From Kosmotoga arenicorallina S304 (lineage in GTDB: Bacteria; Thermotogota; Thermotogae; Petrotogales; Kosmotogaceae): a stretch of DNA of 64,000 nucleotides. The position numbers and the translations under genes were made by a program. The notes under the pieces are model-generated. The model searched no databases, had not been told where the DNA came from, and saw nothing but the letters and a program-made list of their open reading frames with translations. This document shows, one piece after another, positions 15,541-23,806 of this stretch. Each line of letters starts with the position of its first letter. Position 1 is the stretch's first letter. The stretch covers positions 124,001 to 188,000 of the forward strand of contig NZ_JFHK01000003.1 of the NCBI RefSeq assembly GCF_001636545.1, read 5' to 3'.

Positions 15541-16749
15541 GTGAGAGAAAAAAGACATTTCATTGCTTTCGTCTGGCATGCATCCTTTCTTGCTCTAACA
15601 ATGGCTTTTGTTGAAGTAAACACCGTCTTGCCATCTCTTGTGTTAAAAGCCGGCGGGAATAGTTTTTCAATCGGACTAATTACAGCTATTACAACAGGAA
15701 TCCCTTTACTTGTGCAAATAGTATTTGCTGGTCTTCTTATGGCACGCCCTAAAAAGAAGCCATTTTTGTTATTTGGAATATATCTAAGAATTTTTGCTCT
15801 GGCTTTTATGGGCTTTATGTTGAAAAGCAGTTTAACAGGTAGCGTTCTTCTTTTAATGATTTTCCTGGTTATCTCCGTTTTCTCCTTTAGCGGCGTTTTC
15901 GCGGGTATTTGTTATACAGACCTGTTGGGTAAATCCATTGCCGGAAAAAGCAGAAGAAAATTTATGGCTTTCAGGCAAATTGTTGGCAGTATACTTTCAT
16001 TTGGTGGTGGCTTTCTTGCGAGAATGGTTGTGAGCGAGGTTCCGTATCCAGACAATTACTCAATGATGTTTTTCGTAGCTGCCATTTCTTTAGCCCTTGG
16101 CTCCATGGGTTTCTGGCTAATTTATGAATCACCTGCGAAGATAATTTCCTATCCGGGCTTCTGGAAAATACTGAAAAACATTCCTTCAACTTTGAAAAAA
16201 GACGGCAATCTGCGCAACTACATCGTATTTTCAAATCTAACCGGTTTTGGACTTATACTCATTCCTTTTTACGTGCTTTTAGCAAAGGAAACTTATGGTC
16301 TTAGTGGTGAAAACGTGGGCAACTTTCTCTTTCTCCAAATGATTGGTATACTCATTGCCGGGTTTTTCTGGGGAAGTTACCTGCAACACAAGGGATTTAA
16401 AAAATTGTTATATGCTTGTGCTCTTTTCGGCGGTACGATTCCCATCCTTTCCTTATTTTTATCAAATGTCGGAGATAATTTTTATGCCCTGATCTTCCTT
16501 TTAACAGGGGTTACCTTAAGCGCAAGGAAAATGGGGTTTGAAGGGTTACTTATTGAAATTTCCAATGATGAAAATAGAGCGCTTTATACTGGTATTTCAG
16601 GAGCGTTCAACGTCGTTACCTCTATTTTGCCCCTTATTATGGGAGCCATTATTGATTTCATAGGATTCAAAATAGTATTTTCACTTTCAAGCTTTTTCAT
16701 ATTTTCGGGTATACTTTACTTGAGAAGAATAAAAATAGTGGAGGTGTAA
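15541..16749 (+). CDS. Major facilitator superfamily transporter
   Basis: 402 residues with about 12 hydrophobic helices and a basic inter-helix segment (MARPKKKPF) after helix 2, as in MFS drug or metabolite exporters. The start is GTG after GAGGTGG. The substrate is unknown. It is followed after four bases by a PadR regulator, a pairing typical of efflux pumps whose repressor senses the exported compound. Confidence 0.88.
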   Translation: MREKRHFIAFVWHASFLALTMAFVEVNTVLPSLVLKAGGNSFSIGLITAITTGIPLLVQIVFAGLLMARPKKKPFLLFGIYLRIFALAFMGFMLKSSLTGSVLLLMIFLVISVFSFSGVFAGICYTDLLGKSIAGKSRRKFMAFRQIVGSILSFGGGFLARMVVSEVPYPDNYSMMFFVAAISLALGSMGFWLIYESPAKIISYPGFWKILKNIPSTLKKDGNLRNYIVFSNLTGFGLILIPFYVLLAKETYGLSGENVGNFLFLQMIGILIAGFFWGSYLQHKGFKKLLYACALFGGTIPILSLFLSNVGDNFYALIFLLTGVTLSARKMGFEGLLIEISNDENRALYTGISGAFNVVTSILPLIMGAIIDFIGFKIVFSLSSFFIFSGILYLRRIKIVEV

Positions 16750-16753
16750 CTTT

Positions 16754-17128
16754 TTGCGTGGATTTGGAAGAGGTGCCGGTGCTTTTGGCAGGCGATGGCT
16801 TGAACTGTATTTACTATTACTCATTGCAGAAAAACCATCTCACGGTTATGAACTATCTGCAAGGTTGAAGGATTTTGGCGTTATGATTCCGGGAATTGGT
16901 CAGATGGGGAGCCTTTATAGAATATTATCAACCCTAGAAATGGGGGGATTGGTGGCTACGGATTGGGATATGAGCGAGGGAGGCCCGGCAAGAAAGGTTT
17001 ACAAGATCACCGAAGAGGGGTTCTCTTTTCTTGAAGATGCCATGGAAAGTGTCTATGCATTGAAAACAAACATAGAGAATTTTATTAGAAGATATGAAGC
17101 GCTAAAAAAGGAGAACAAAAATAATTAA
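16754..17128 (+). CDS. PadR-family transcriptional regulator with Gly/Arg-rich N-terminus
   Basis: 124 residues. A PadR winged helix (about 15-95: LELYLLLLIAEKPSHGYEL, then GSLYRILSTLEMGGLV) is followed by a short C-terminal helix for dimerisation. The N-terminus (RGFGRGAGAFGRR) repeats the FGRG motif of the nearby DUF5320 and ferredoxin proteins. The TTG start follows GGAGGTG. It probably represses the MFS gene through the palindrome at 15396. Confidence 0.9.
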   Translation: MRGFGRGAGAFGRRWLELYLLLLIAEKPSHGYELSARLKDFGVMIPGIGQMGSLYRILSTLEMGGLVATDWDMSEGGPARKVYKITEEGFSFLEDAMESVYALKTNIENFIRRYEALKKENKNN

Positions 17129-17153
17129 AGCGGGGCTTCTGCCCCGCTTTTTT
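17127..17153. terminator. Bidirectional terminator
   Basis: AAAGCGGGGC-TTCT-GCCCCGCTTT followed by TTT. The A-rich 5' side makes it work on both strands, between the convergent padR and peroxiredoxin genes. Confidence 0.92.
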
Positions 17154-17158
17154 GGCAT

Positions 17159-17800
17159 TCACAGTTTTTTATGGCAGAACCACCAGTCAAAACATTGATA
17201 CTCTTTTTTTCTCTTTTCAGCAGTTGCCACATCACTTGCGGGTGGGACAATAACTTCATCGCCAACAAGTTCATTGTTGGGCCAATTTGCGGGGACTGCT
17301 ACGCCTTCCCTATCAGCAATCTGGAAACCTTTGATCATTCTCAAAAATTCATCCATGTTTCTACCAAGTTCCTGAGGATAATACAGCATGGCACGGATTG
17401 TGCTTTCAGGATCAACTATAAAAACCGCCCTAACAGTATTTGTCCCTTTTCCAGGATGAATAAGGCCAAGTTTTGAAGCAACTTTTCCGGTGTCATCAGC
17501 AATTACAGGAAATTTGATTTCCACTTTGAGATTATCTTTGATCCATTCAATCCATTTTATATGGGAGAATACTTGGTCAATACTAAGACCTATAAGTTCT
17601 GTATTAAGTGTTTTGAATTCTTCGTAGCGTTTTTGGAAAGCAACAAATTCCGTGGTGCATACCGGTGTAAAATCCGCCGGGTGACTGAACAGGATGAACC
17701 ACTTACCTTTGAAAACATCCGGGAGTTTCATGACTCCCTGGGTTGTTTGAACTTCTAATTCAGGAAAATTTTCGCCAATTAAAGGTATCCTCGCTTCCAT
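17159..17800 (-). CDS. Peroxiredoxin (Prx6-type, archaeal thioredoxin peroxidase-like)
   Basis: 213 residues. The peroxidatic cysteine is in [10 protein letters not shown] near residue 47. The C-terminal CFDWWFC motif supplies the two further cysteines of the three-Cys archaeal-type enzymes such as the Aeropyrum thioredoxin peroxidase. It reduces hydrogen peroxide and alkyl hydroperoxides, important in a strict anaerobe. ATG 17800 follows AAAGGAGG. A PerR-like box in the promoter region suggests peroxide induction. Confidence 0.94.
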   Translation of the reverse strand: MEARIPLIGENFPELEVQTTQGVMKLPDVFKGKWFILFSHPADFTPVCTTEFVAFQKRYEEFKTLNTELIGLSIDQVFSHIKWIEWIKDNLKVEIKFPVIADDTGKVASKLGLIHPGKGTNTVRAVFIVDPESTIRAMLYYPQELGRNMDEFLRMIKGFQIADREGVAVPANWPNNELVGDEVIVPPASDVATAEKRKKEYQCFDWWFCHKKL

Positions 17801-17826
17801 AAAAAACCTCCTTTTTTTGTTAATAT

Positions 17827-17841
17827 ATAGAATAATTCTAA
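17827..17841. promoter_or_regulatory. PerR/Fur-like box before the peroxiredoxin gene
   Basis: On the minus strand TTAGAATTATTCTAT matches the PerR box TTATAATTATTATAA at 12 of 15 positions, with a perfect TAGAAT-T-ATTCTA dyad. It lies 27 bases before the start codon. Apart from a TTGACA at 17925-17930 without a convincing -10, I see nothing in the rest of the gap to 18106. Confidence 0.55.
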
Positions 17842-18106
17842 TTCGTAAATATGATAACATATTCTGCGATTAAAATCAAAAACTTTACCAAAAACCTCAA
17901 ATGAATTACCCTATAACGAAAAAGTTGACATTTAAAGCTTTGTGTTAGCCTATCAAAAGTATTATCAAAACTTGTTTCATGAAGATTTTGATAAACAGGT
18001 TAGATAATGCAAGTCTCAGAAATCTTTTCAGCTGAACACTTTCGTCATTTTAGAGACATCTTGTGTTAAAATAAACAATTAGAAGAAAATAACGGAGGTA
18101 ATCAGT

Positions 18107-19057
18107 ATGTTCCACGAAGGCACTAACAAAGATGAATTGCTAATCGGGCGGTTTATCTCCGGAGTTCATCTTAACTTGCTCGATCTGATTGATGAGATTG
18201 TCATAATTTTTCTAATTGATTCTATGGACAGTCCCGGGCAAATTGTATACGCAAACAAAATGGCTGTGGAATTGCTCGGATACTCTTTAGAAGATTTGCT
18301 AAATAAAAGTTTTTACGATCTTGCAGAAGATATTCCGACAGATATCAAAGTTCGAAAAGAAGAAAGGTTCAACTGTGAATTAACTGCATTCTCTGGTTCT
18401 TATCTGTCACTTTTAGGTTCTATCAGTTTCATAAAACACAGCGAGAGAAATTTTGGAGTATTCATTGGAAAAGATAGGAGCAAGATAACAAAACTTTTAA
18501 GTGAACTGCAATGGCGAATAGATTTTGAGAGCCTTATTAGTAAAATTTCCTCAATGTTTGTAGGATTATTCGATTTCGATAATTCTATAAATAGAGCCCT
18601 TGCAGCAATCGGAACCTTTACCGGAGCTGATAGAGCTTACCTCTTTCTCTTTGATGAAGAAAGAAACAGTATATCCAATACTCATGAATGGTGTGCCAAA
18701 GGAATAAAACCCGAAAAAGAAAGACTTCAAAATCTTCCTGTTGATATGTTTCCATGGTGGATGCGCAAATTAAAATCCGGAAAAATCCTCAATATCGAAG
18801 AAGTGGCAAAATTGCCCGAGGAAGCTTCTGCTGAAAGGGAAATACTTCAAGCTCAAAACATAAAATCTCTAATCGTTCTTCCTGTCTTTGCTGGAAAAGA
18901 ACTTGCGGGTTTTGTGGGACTGGATGATGTAGATAGGGACATTCCATGGCAGGAAGGCGATATAAAATTACTGAGAATTTTTTCTGAAATTCTCTCAAGG
19001 GCTTTTGAAATTAAATATTACATAGATGATAAGAAAAGGGGCTTGCGCCCCTTATGA
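18107..19057 (+). CDS. PAS-GAF sensory protein without output domain
   Basis: 316 residues. A PAS domain (about 25-125; QIVYANKMAVELLGYSLEDLLNKS) is followed by a GAF domain (about 140-305; FTGADRAYLFLFDEE, then SLIVLPVFAGKELAGFVGLDD). No kinase, GGDEF, HD or DNA-binding module follows, so it must act through a partner or be a remnant of a larger sensor. GGAGGT precedes the ATG. Its stop overlaps a hairpin shared with the convergent glycosyltransferase gene. Confidence 0.85.
   Translation: MFHEGTNKDELLIGRFISGVHLNLLDLIDEIVIIFLIDSMDSPGQIVYANKMAVELLGYSLEDLLNKSFYDLAEDIPTDIKVRKEERFNCELTAFSGSYLSLLGSISFIKHSERNFGVFIGKDRSKITKLLSELQWRIDFESLISKISSMFVGLFDFDNSINRALAAIGTFTGADRAYLFLFDEERNSISNTHEWCAKGIKPEKERLQNLPVDMFPWWMRKLKSGKILNIEEVAKLPEEASAEREILQAQNIKSLIVLPVFAGKELAGFVGLDDVDRDIPWQEGDIKLLRIFSEILSRAFEIKYYIDDKKRGLRPL
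19036..19053 (-). terminator. Terminator of the sugar importer/GT4 operon
   Basis: On the minus strand AAGGGGC-GCAA-GCCCCTT followed by TTCTTATC. It lies at the very end of the glycosyltransferase gene and inside the last codons of the convergent PAS-GAF gene. Confidence 0.7.
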
Positions 19058-20401
19058 ATTAAAGCTTGAGATAATTTGCCTGAGTTTTTCTTCAAGCGTT
19101 TTATAGGAGAGGTGTTGTTGCCCTATTGAGAAGTTTTTTTCAGCTCTGCGGCTATACTCTTCTTTGTTCTTTAACAGCTCTATTGTTTCCTTTGCGGCCT
19201 TTACAATCTTTTCTCTTGGAATTTCAACATATCCCGTACCACTTCTTTCAGAGTACTTTTCCCCAAGGCTTATTACTTCAAAACCCAGTGGTTTTATGTC
19301 AGTCAAGTACACTGGATATTCAAAAACAATCATGTTCTTTTTTGAAAAAAGGGCCTCGAGAAATTGATTGCCCCAGCCTTCAAGAATACTGGGATAGGTT
19401 ATCATATCTGCAATCACATACATATCCCAGAGCGAATACATCTTTTGGCCTTCCGTGTTTTGCCTTTCTGCACCCATCATTTGATTGCACCATACAACTT
19501 CCACACCCTCTGCTGCGGCAACTTCTCTGAGGAAATTATCGTAGTTTGTAGCGGTCTCAATAAGCCCGGGCATGAGCATTACAATACGATCATCAGAGGT
19601 AAACTTCCTGCCATCATAAAGGGTTCCATAAAGCTCGTTTCGCCTTCTACTTACTTCGCCAACTACTTCTATCGCTAATTCTATAGCTTTTCTGTCGGTA
19701 ACCCGGGTAGCCTGTAAAAACACTATATCATTGGTTGAAATACCCAGTTTTTCTCTTAAATCATAATTGAAATCATCAGATTTCCACAGTGGTTGTTCAA
19801 AGTCAAACACATTTGGAACTACTGTTGATCTAAGACCTTTTCTAACAAAAAGCTCTTTCCTTGCAATTTCGTTAATTACTACCTGCTTTACGTTTTCGTC
19901 CTTTGGCGGATAGTATTCTTCAAGGCACTCCTTTACAAAATCGCAAGTCGGTTTGCTAAGAACCTCCCTTTCCCAGTAAAAATCATGGTTGTGTGCTATG
20001 GCTTTCAATCCAAGATTCCTTATAACCCTTGCAAAGGCAATCGCTACTGGCAGTGCCACTCCCAATGAAAATATGTTATTTGGAACAAGAACATCAATAC
20101 TGTTTCTTTTAACCGCGTCAGTAAGCTTTTCTTCAATGATTTTGGCTTCTTTTAATATGTCCTTTTTGAATTCTTCTTCACTGCTGTAATCTCTCAATTC
20201 CCTATAAGCGTTGTATTCTATTCTCTTGAACCTTTCGCTGTGAAAATTCATCTCAGGGATGTAGATCTCGCCATAATTAGGCGTGCCGGAGATGAAAAAA
20301 ACTTTGTGTCCCATTTTCTCCAAAACTTTTCTCCATTTCTCCATCTCTAGAGAAACACCATCAGTTTCACCAACTCTAAAATGAGCAAGACCGATATTCA
20401 T
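19052..20401 (-). CDS. GT4-family glycosyltransferase
   Basis: 449 residues, a two-domain GT-B enzyme. The C-terminal nucleotide-sugar domain contains LQATRVTDRKAIELAIE and the ...YPSILEGWGNQFLEALFSK acceptor/donor loop with the conserved Glu. The N-terminal GETDGVSLEMEKW segment forms the glycine-rich acceptor side. It is the last gene of a MalEFGK-type importer operon under LacI control. In other Thermotogota and Thermococcales, GT4 enzymes beside such importers make or degrade trehalose or mannosylglucosylglycerate-type compatible solutes. Which one applies here cannot be decided from the sequence. Confidence 0.8.
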   Translation of the reverse strand: MNIGLAHFRVGETDGVSLEMEKWRKVLEKMGHKVFFISGTPNYGEIYIPEMNFHSERFKRIEYNAYRELRDYSSEEEFKKDILKEAKIIEEKLTDAVKRNSIDVLVPNNIFSLGVALPVAIAFARVIRNLGLKAIAHNHDFYWEREVLSKPTCDFVKECLEEYYPPKDENVKQVVINEIARKELFVRKGLRSTVVPNVFDFEQPLWKSDDFNYDLREKLGISTNDIVFLQATRVTDRKAIELAIEVVGEVSRRRNELYGTLYDGRKFTSDDRIVMLMPGLIETATNYDNFLREVAAAEGVEVVWCNQMMGAERQNTEGQKMYSLWDMYVIADMITYPSILEGWGNQFLEALFSKKNMIVFEYPVYLTDIKPLGFEVISLGEKYSERSGTGYVEIPREKIVKAAKETIELLKNKEEYSRRAEKNFSIGQQHLSYKTLEEKLRQIISSFNS

Positions 20402-20425
20402 CTGGACAACTCTCCTTCAACTAAG

Positions 20426-21520
20426 TTAGTCAATCCTAAGTCTTTCTTCAGTTTCAATATCAAAAAACATAACTCTCTTCTCATCGAACGAAATATCGAT
20501 GTTTTCATCGGGTGAATATTTCGGGAAAGATGGTGCCACTATCTTCATTATTTTTCCATTCAATTCAACAGCGACAATCTGATGTGATCCCTGAGGTTCA
20601 ACTACAAGAACCTTTTCTTTGAAAACTGTTTCGTTGTCGCTATTGATCTGGATGCTTTCAGGCCTTACACCCATTATCAATTTATCTTTGTTGTAATTTT
20701 TCAGATATGGAAGCAACTTGTCGGTTAACTTAAACCTGAAAAGCGGGTTCACAAGAAAGGTTTCCCCTTTATCACGGTGTATTTCCATTTCAAGGAAGTT
20801 CGTTGGCGGTGTGCCTATAAACCCTGCAACAAAAATATTGGCACTATCAAAATACACTTCATCTGGCGTACCTATTTGAACGATCTTCCCATCTTTCATA
20901 ACAACAATTCTATCTGCCATACTCATGGCTTCTGACTGATCATGAGTAACAAAGATGGTTGTGGCTTCGGTTTTATGATGTATTGCCTTTAACTCTGTCC
21001 GCATGCGTACCCTGAGCTTTGCATCAAGATTTGAAAGGGGTTCATCCATCAAAAAGAGCTTGGGTTTCACCGCTATTGCCCTTGCAAGAGCAACCCTTTG
21101 CCTTTGGCCACCTGAAAGCTGACGTGGAAATCTTTCGAGATACTCCCCGATGTTTACCAATTCCGCGACTTCTCTTACTATCTTATCAATTGTTGACTTC
21201 TCCATTTTCTTCAATTTAAGGGCAAAAGCGATGTTATCATAAACGGTCATGTGAGGCCACACAGCATAACTTTGGAAAACCATAGAGACGTTTCTTTTTC
21301 TCGGCGGCATATCGGTGATATCTTCTCCGTCTATGAGAACCTTTCCCTCCGTGACCTCTTCAAGTCCTGCTATCATTCTCAGGGTGGTTGTTTTGCCACA
21401 ACCCGAAGGGCCAAGGAAGACTATGAATTCCTTGTCATTCACTTTCAGGTTTACATCCTTTGCGCCCCAAACGCTTTTGCCATATCTTTTGGAAAGATTT
21501 ATAAGTTCAAGTGTTGCCAT
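20426..21520 (-). CDS. Sugar ABC importer ATP-binding protein (MalK/UgpC/MsmX type)
   Basis: 364 residues. Walker A GPSGCGKTT is near residues 37-45, the signature LSGGQRQRVALARA near 134-147, Walker B LFLMDEP near 154-160 and the H-loop VTHDQSEAM near 192. A C-terminal OB/TOBE domain (about 240-364) is typical of MalK-type ATPases, which energise CUT1 sugar importers. It lies between the MalG-like permease gene and the GT4 gene in a five-gene operon. Confidence 0.93.
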   Translation of the reverse strand: MATLELINLSKRYGKSVWGAKDVNLKVNDKEFIVFLGPSGCGKTTTLRMIAGLEEVTEGKVLIDGEDITDMPPRKRNVSMVFQSYAVWPHMTVYDNIAFALKLKKMEKSTIDKIVREVAELVNIGEYLERFPRQLSGGQRQRVALARAIAVKPKLFLMDEPLSNLDAKLRVRMRTELKAIHHKTEATTIFVTHDQSEAMSMADRIVVMKDGKIVQIGTPDEVYFDSANIFVAGFIGTPPTNFLEMEIHRDKGETFLVNPLFRFKLTDKLLPYLKNYNKDKLIMGVRPESIQINSDNETVFKEKVLVVEPQGSHQIVAVELNGKIMKIVAPSFPKYSPDENIDISFDEKRVMFFDIETEERLRID

Positions 21521-21552
21521 ACACTCAGCTCCTTTTCACAATTTTCTTTGGT

Positions 21553-22857
21553 TTATACTCTTACTCCGCCCCACATTTGGAGGATATATCTTCTTATTAT
21601 CATGGTGAAAAGCACGGCAGGGAAAGCAAGAGTAACACCCCCTGCAGCAACAAGATTTATCATGCCTTTTGTCCCGACAAGAGTTTGATATATAACAACG
21701 GGGAAAGTGGGGTTGAACTGTGTCAAGACAATGGCTTGGGCAGTTTCGGACCAACTACCTATAAAGGCATACATTGCACTGGCTGCTAATCCTGGAAGTG
21801 CTAGAGGAAGAGTAACTTTAAAGAAAGCTCCCCAGCGTGAAGTGCCAAAAACCTGAGCGGCCTCTTCAAGCTCCACTGAAATTCCCATGAAAATGCTCGC
21901 TGTAATCCATGTGGTCATTCCTATTTGACCAACAGAGTAGACAAGGGACAGACCTATTGGTTTATCGTAGAAGCCCATCTGAGCAAGTATTATAACCATA
22001 GGCATAGCTATGGCAATTCCGGGGAACATCCTCACAAAGAGCACGCTAAGCTTTAACATGTTCTTGCCTTTAAAGACATATCTTGCAAAGGCATATCCGG
22101 CCATGCCTCCAATGGAGAGTGAAATCAGGACTGTCAACAATGCAACCTGAATACTTCTTATTAAAGCTCCAACTGAGTCAGAAGTGACCTTGAAAAATGT
22201 TATGTAACTGGCAAAGATATTTTTGCGGACTTTGAAAGTAACTCCGCCAATTTCTCGCAGTTCCTTTTGAACCTGAACAATTCTCTCTTCTGCCAGAGCT
22301 TTCTCCTGAGTCTTTGTTTCAAGCTGTCTTTCAAGATTTTCGCGGATTTCTCTAAAAGTTTCGTCTTCCGGATTTATGAGTTTTAGCTTCTGTTTGGCTT
22401 TAACAATATCTCTGTTTAATTTATTTATGTTGAGATTTTCTTTCTTCAACTGATCTTTCAACTCGGTGATTTTTGCTTCGTTCTGCGCTGTTACCTCTTT
22501 GAGTTCCTGTATCTTTTCTTCAAGCAAATCTCTTGGGATTCTACTGCTGGTTTTTCTATTTACAAATTCAATCATCTTATCCAGGTCATCAGAATCAAAG
22601 ATCATAGAGAAATCCTTTTTCGATCTACTGTAAACGCTTATGAGATATCCTCCTGGAATATCATCGGACTCTTGAAGTAAGAAAGTGTTTGAAAAAGCCG
22701 GAGCTAGAGCTATTGGCCAGTCATAAGCTTCCTGATCTGACATGAAAGATATTGAAACGAGAAAGTAAATCGGAAATATTATAACCATGGCTATTCCCAC
22801 GACAAATATATAAAAAACAGTGCTTGAGATTATTTTCTTACCACTTTTTCTCGCCAT
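21553..22857 (-). CDS. Sugar ABC importer permease (MalG type) with large coiled-coil insertion
   Basis: 434 residues, well above the roughly 280 of most MalG proteins. After the first transmembrane helix (about 15-38) there is an insertion of about 170 residues, whose middle part (about 95-210) is strongly charged with heptad-like spacing and should form a long coiled coil outside the membrane. The normal permease core follows (about 220-434), with the EAA loop EEAAQVFGTSRWGAFFKVTLP. Large MalG insertions are known in Thermotoga. The start overlaps the stop of the MalF gene (TAATG). Confidence 0.92.
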   Translation of the reverse strand: MARKSGKKIISSTVFYIFVVGIAMVIIFPIYFLVSISFMSDQEAYDWPIALAPAFSNTFLLQESDDIPGGYLISVYSRSKKDFSMIFDSDDLDKMIEFVNRKTSSRIPRDLLEEKIQELKEVTAQNEAKITELKDQLKKENLNINKLNRDIVKAKQKLKLINPEDETFREIRENLERQLETKTQEKALAEERIVQVQKELREIGGVTFKVRKNIFASYITFFKVTSDSVGALIRSIQVALLTVLISLSIGGMAGYAFARYVFKGKNMLKLSVLFVRMFPGIAIAMPMVIILAQMGFYDKPIGLSLVYSVGQIGMTTWITASIFMGISVELEEAAQVFGTSRWGAFFKVTLPLALPGLAASAMYAFIGSWSETAQAIVLTQFNPTFPVVIYQTLVGTKGMINLVAAGGVTLAFPAVLFTMIIRRYILQMWGGVRV

Positions 22858-23735
22858 TAAGCTTCCTCCTTTTTGAAGGCGCCTGAAACCTTCAAATAGA
22901 GTACTGCGACAATTGAAACGACAATCGCGACTATAACTGAGTACGCGAGTGCAATTCTATAGAAGCCTAAAAGCTCCTCTTTATAGAATACGACTTCTTC
23001 AAGTAAAACGGGAATCCTCCTATAACCATAAATCATAACAATGATAAGCCAAACTTGAATTGCGGAGATTATCCTTAGTATAAGGGCAGTCTGAATGCTG
23101 GATTTCAACATAGGCATTGTTATCTTCCTTAAAACAGTGGGTTTATTCCCACCAAATATGTAGCCTGCTTCAATCGATTCTTTTGGAATTCCTTGCAGAC
23201 CCGCAAGCAAAATGACCATCATGAAAGGGATGACTTGCCATGCGTCGATTATAATGACAAGCATCAAAGATTGAAATTCGTTACCAGCGAGGAAAGGAAT
23301 CTTTCCATCAGCAGCTATCAAACCAAGTTTGTAAAGCAAGCTGTTCATCCATCCATAGGTAGCAAAACCACTTGACCACATGGCTCCGACAGCAGTTGCA
23401 GGTAAAGCCATCGGTATTAAAGCCAGTGAAAGAAATAAGCCAGCTCCTCGAAACTTCTTGTTGATAAGCAATGCCAATCCCATAGCTACTATAAACTCTA
23501 AAGTTACGGAAATAGCAACGAAAATCCCTGTGTTGATAATCGCTTTTAGAAAGTAAGGGTCACTGAATATAGCTTTGTAATTAGCTAACGTAAAGGCAGT
23601 GCTGCCTTCCTCTTGAAAACTGTAAAAAACAGCCGCAAGAACTGGCCTTAACCAAAAAACAGCGTAATAAATAATCGTTGGGGTTATCAAAAGGTAGGGG
23701 ATGTACCTTTTGAACTTCGTCGCCGTGATAACCAT
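22857..23735 (-). CDS. Sugar ABC importer permease (MalF type)
   Basis: About 292 residues with six transmembrane helices and the EAA loop ESIEAGYIFGGNKPTVLRKITMP that contacts the ATPase. ATG 23735 is taken, although GTG codons at 23738 and 23741 are possible, because the AGGTGG site is very close. It pairs with the MalG-type permease downstream. An upstream terminator-like hairpin probably lowers its expression relative to the binding protein. Confidence 0.9.
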   Translation of the reverse strand: MVITATKFKRYIPYLLITPTIIYYAVFWLRPVLAAVFYSFQEEGSTAFTLANYKAIFSDPYFLKAIINTGIFVAISVTLEFIVAMGLALLINKKFRGAGLFLSLALIPMALPATAVGAMWSSGFATYGWMNSLLYKLGLIAADGKIPFLAGNEFQSLMLVIIIDAWQVIPFMMVILLAGLQGIPKESIEAGYIFGGNKPTVLRKITMPMLKSSIQTALILRIISAIQVWLIIVMIYGYRRIPVLLEEVVFYKEELLGFYRIALAYSVIVAIVVSIVAVLYLKVSGAFKKEEA

Positions 23736-23763
23736 CACCACCTAATCAGAATTCATTCAAAAT

Positions 23764-23790
23764 AAGGGGGGGACATAAGCCCCCCTTTTG
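23764..23790 (-). terminator. Intercistronic hairpin between binding protein and permeases
   Basis: On the minus strand AAAAGGGGGGC-TTAT-GTCCCCCCCTTATTTT. A leaky terminator here would give more binding protein than permease, a common arrangement in importer operons. Confidence 0.75.
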
Positions 23791-23806
23791 AAAAGCAAAT
23801 GCTTTA

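Noticed and set aside
17925-17953. Promoter from TTGACA at 17925
   Set aside because: No acceptable -10 lies at 16-18 bases, and the next gene starts 150 bases further on, so it was not listed as a feature.
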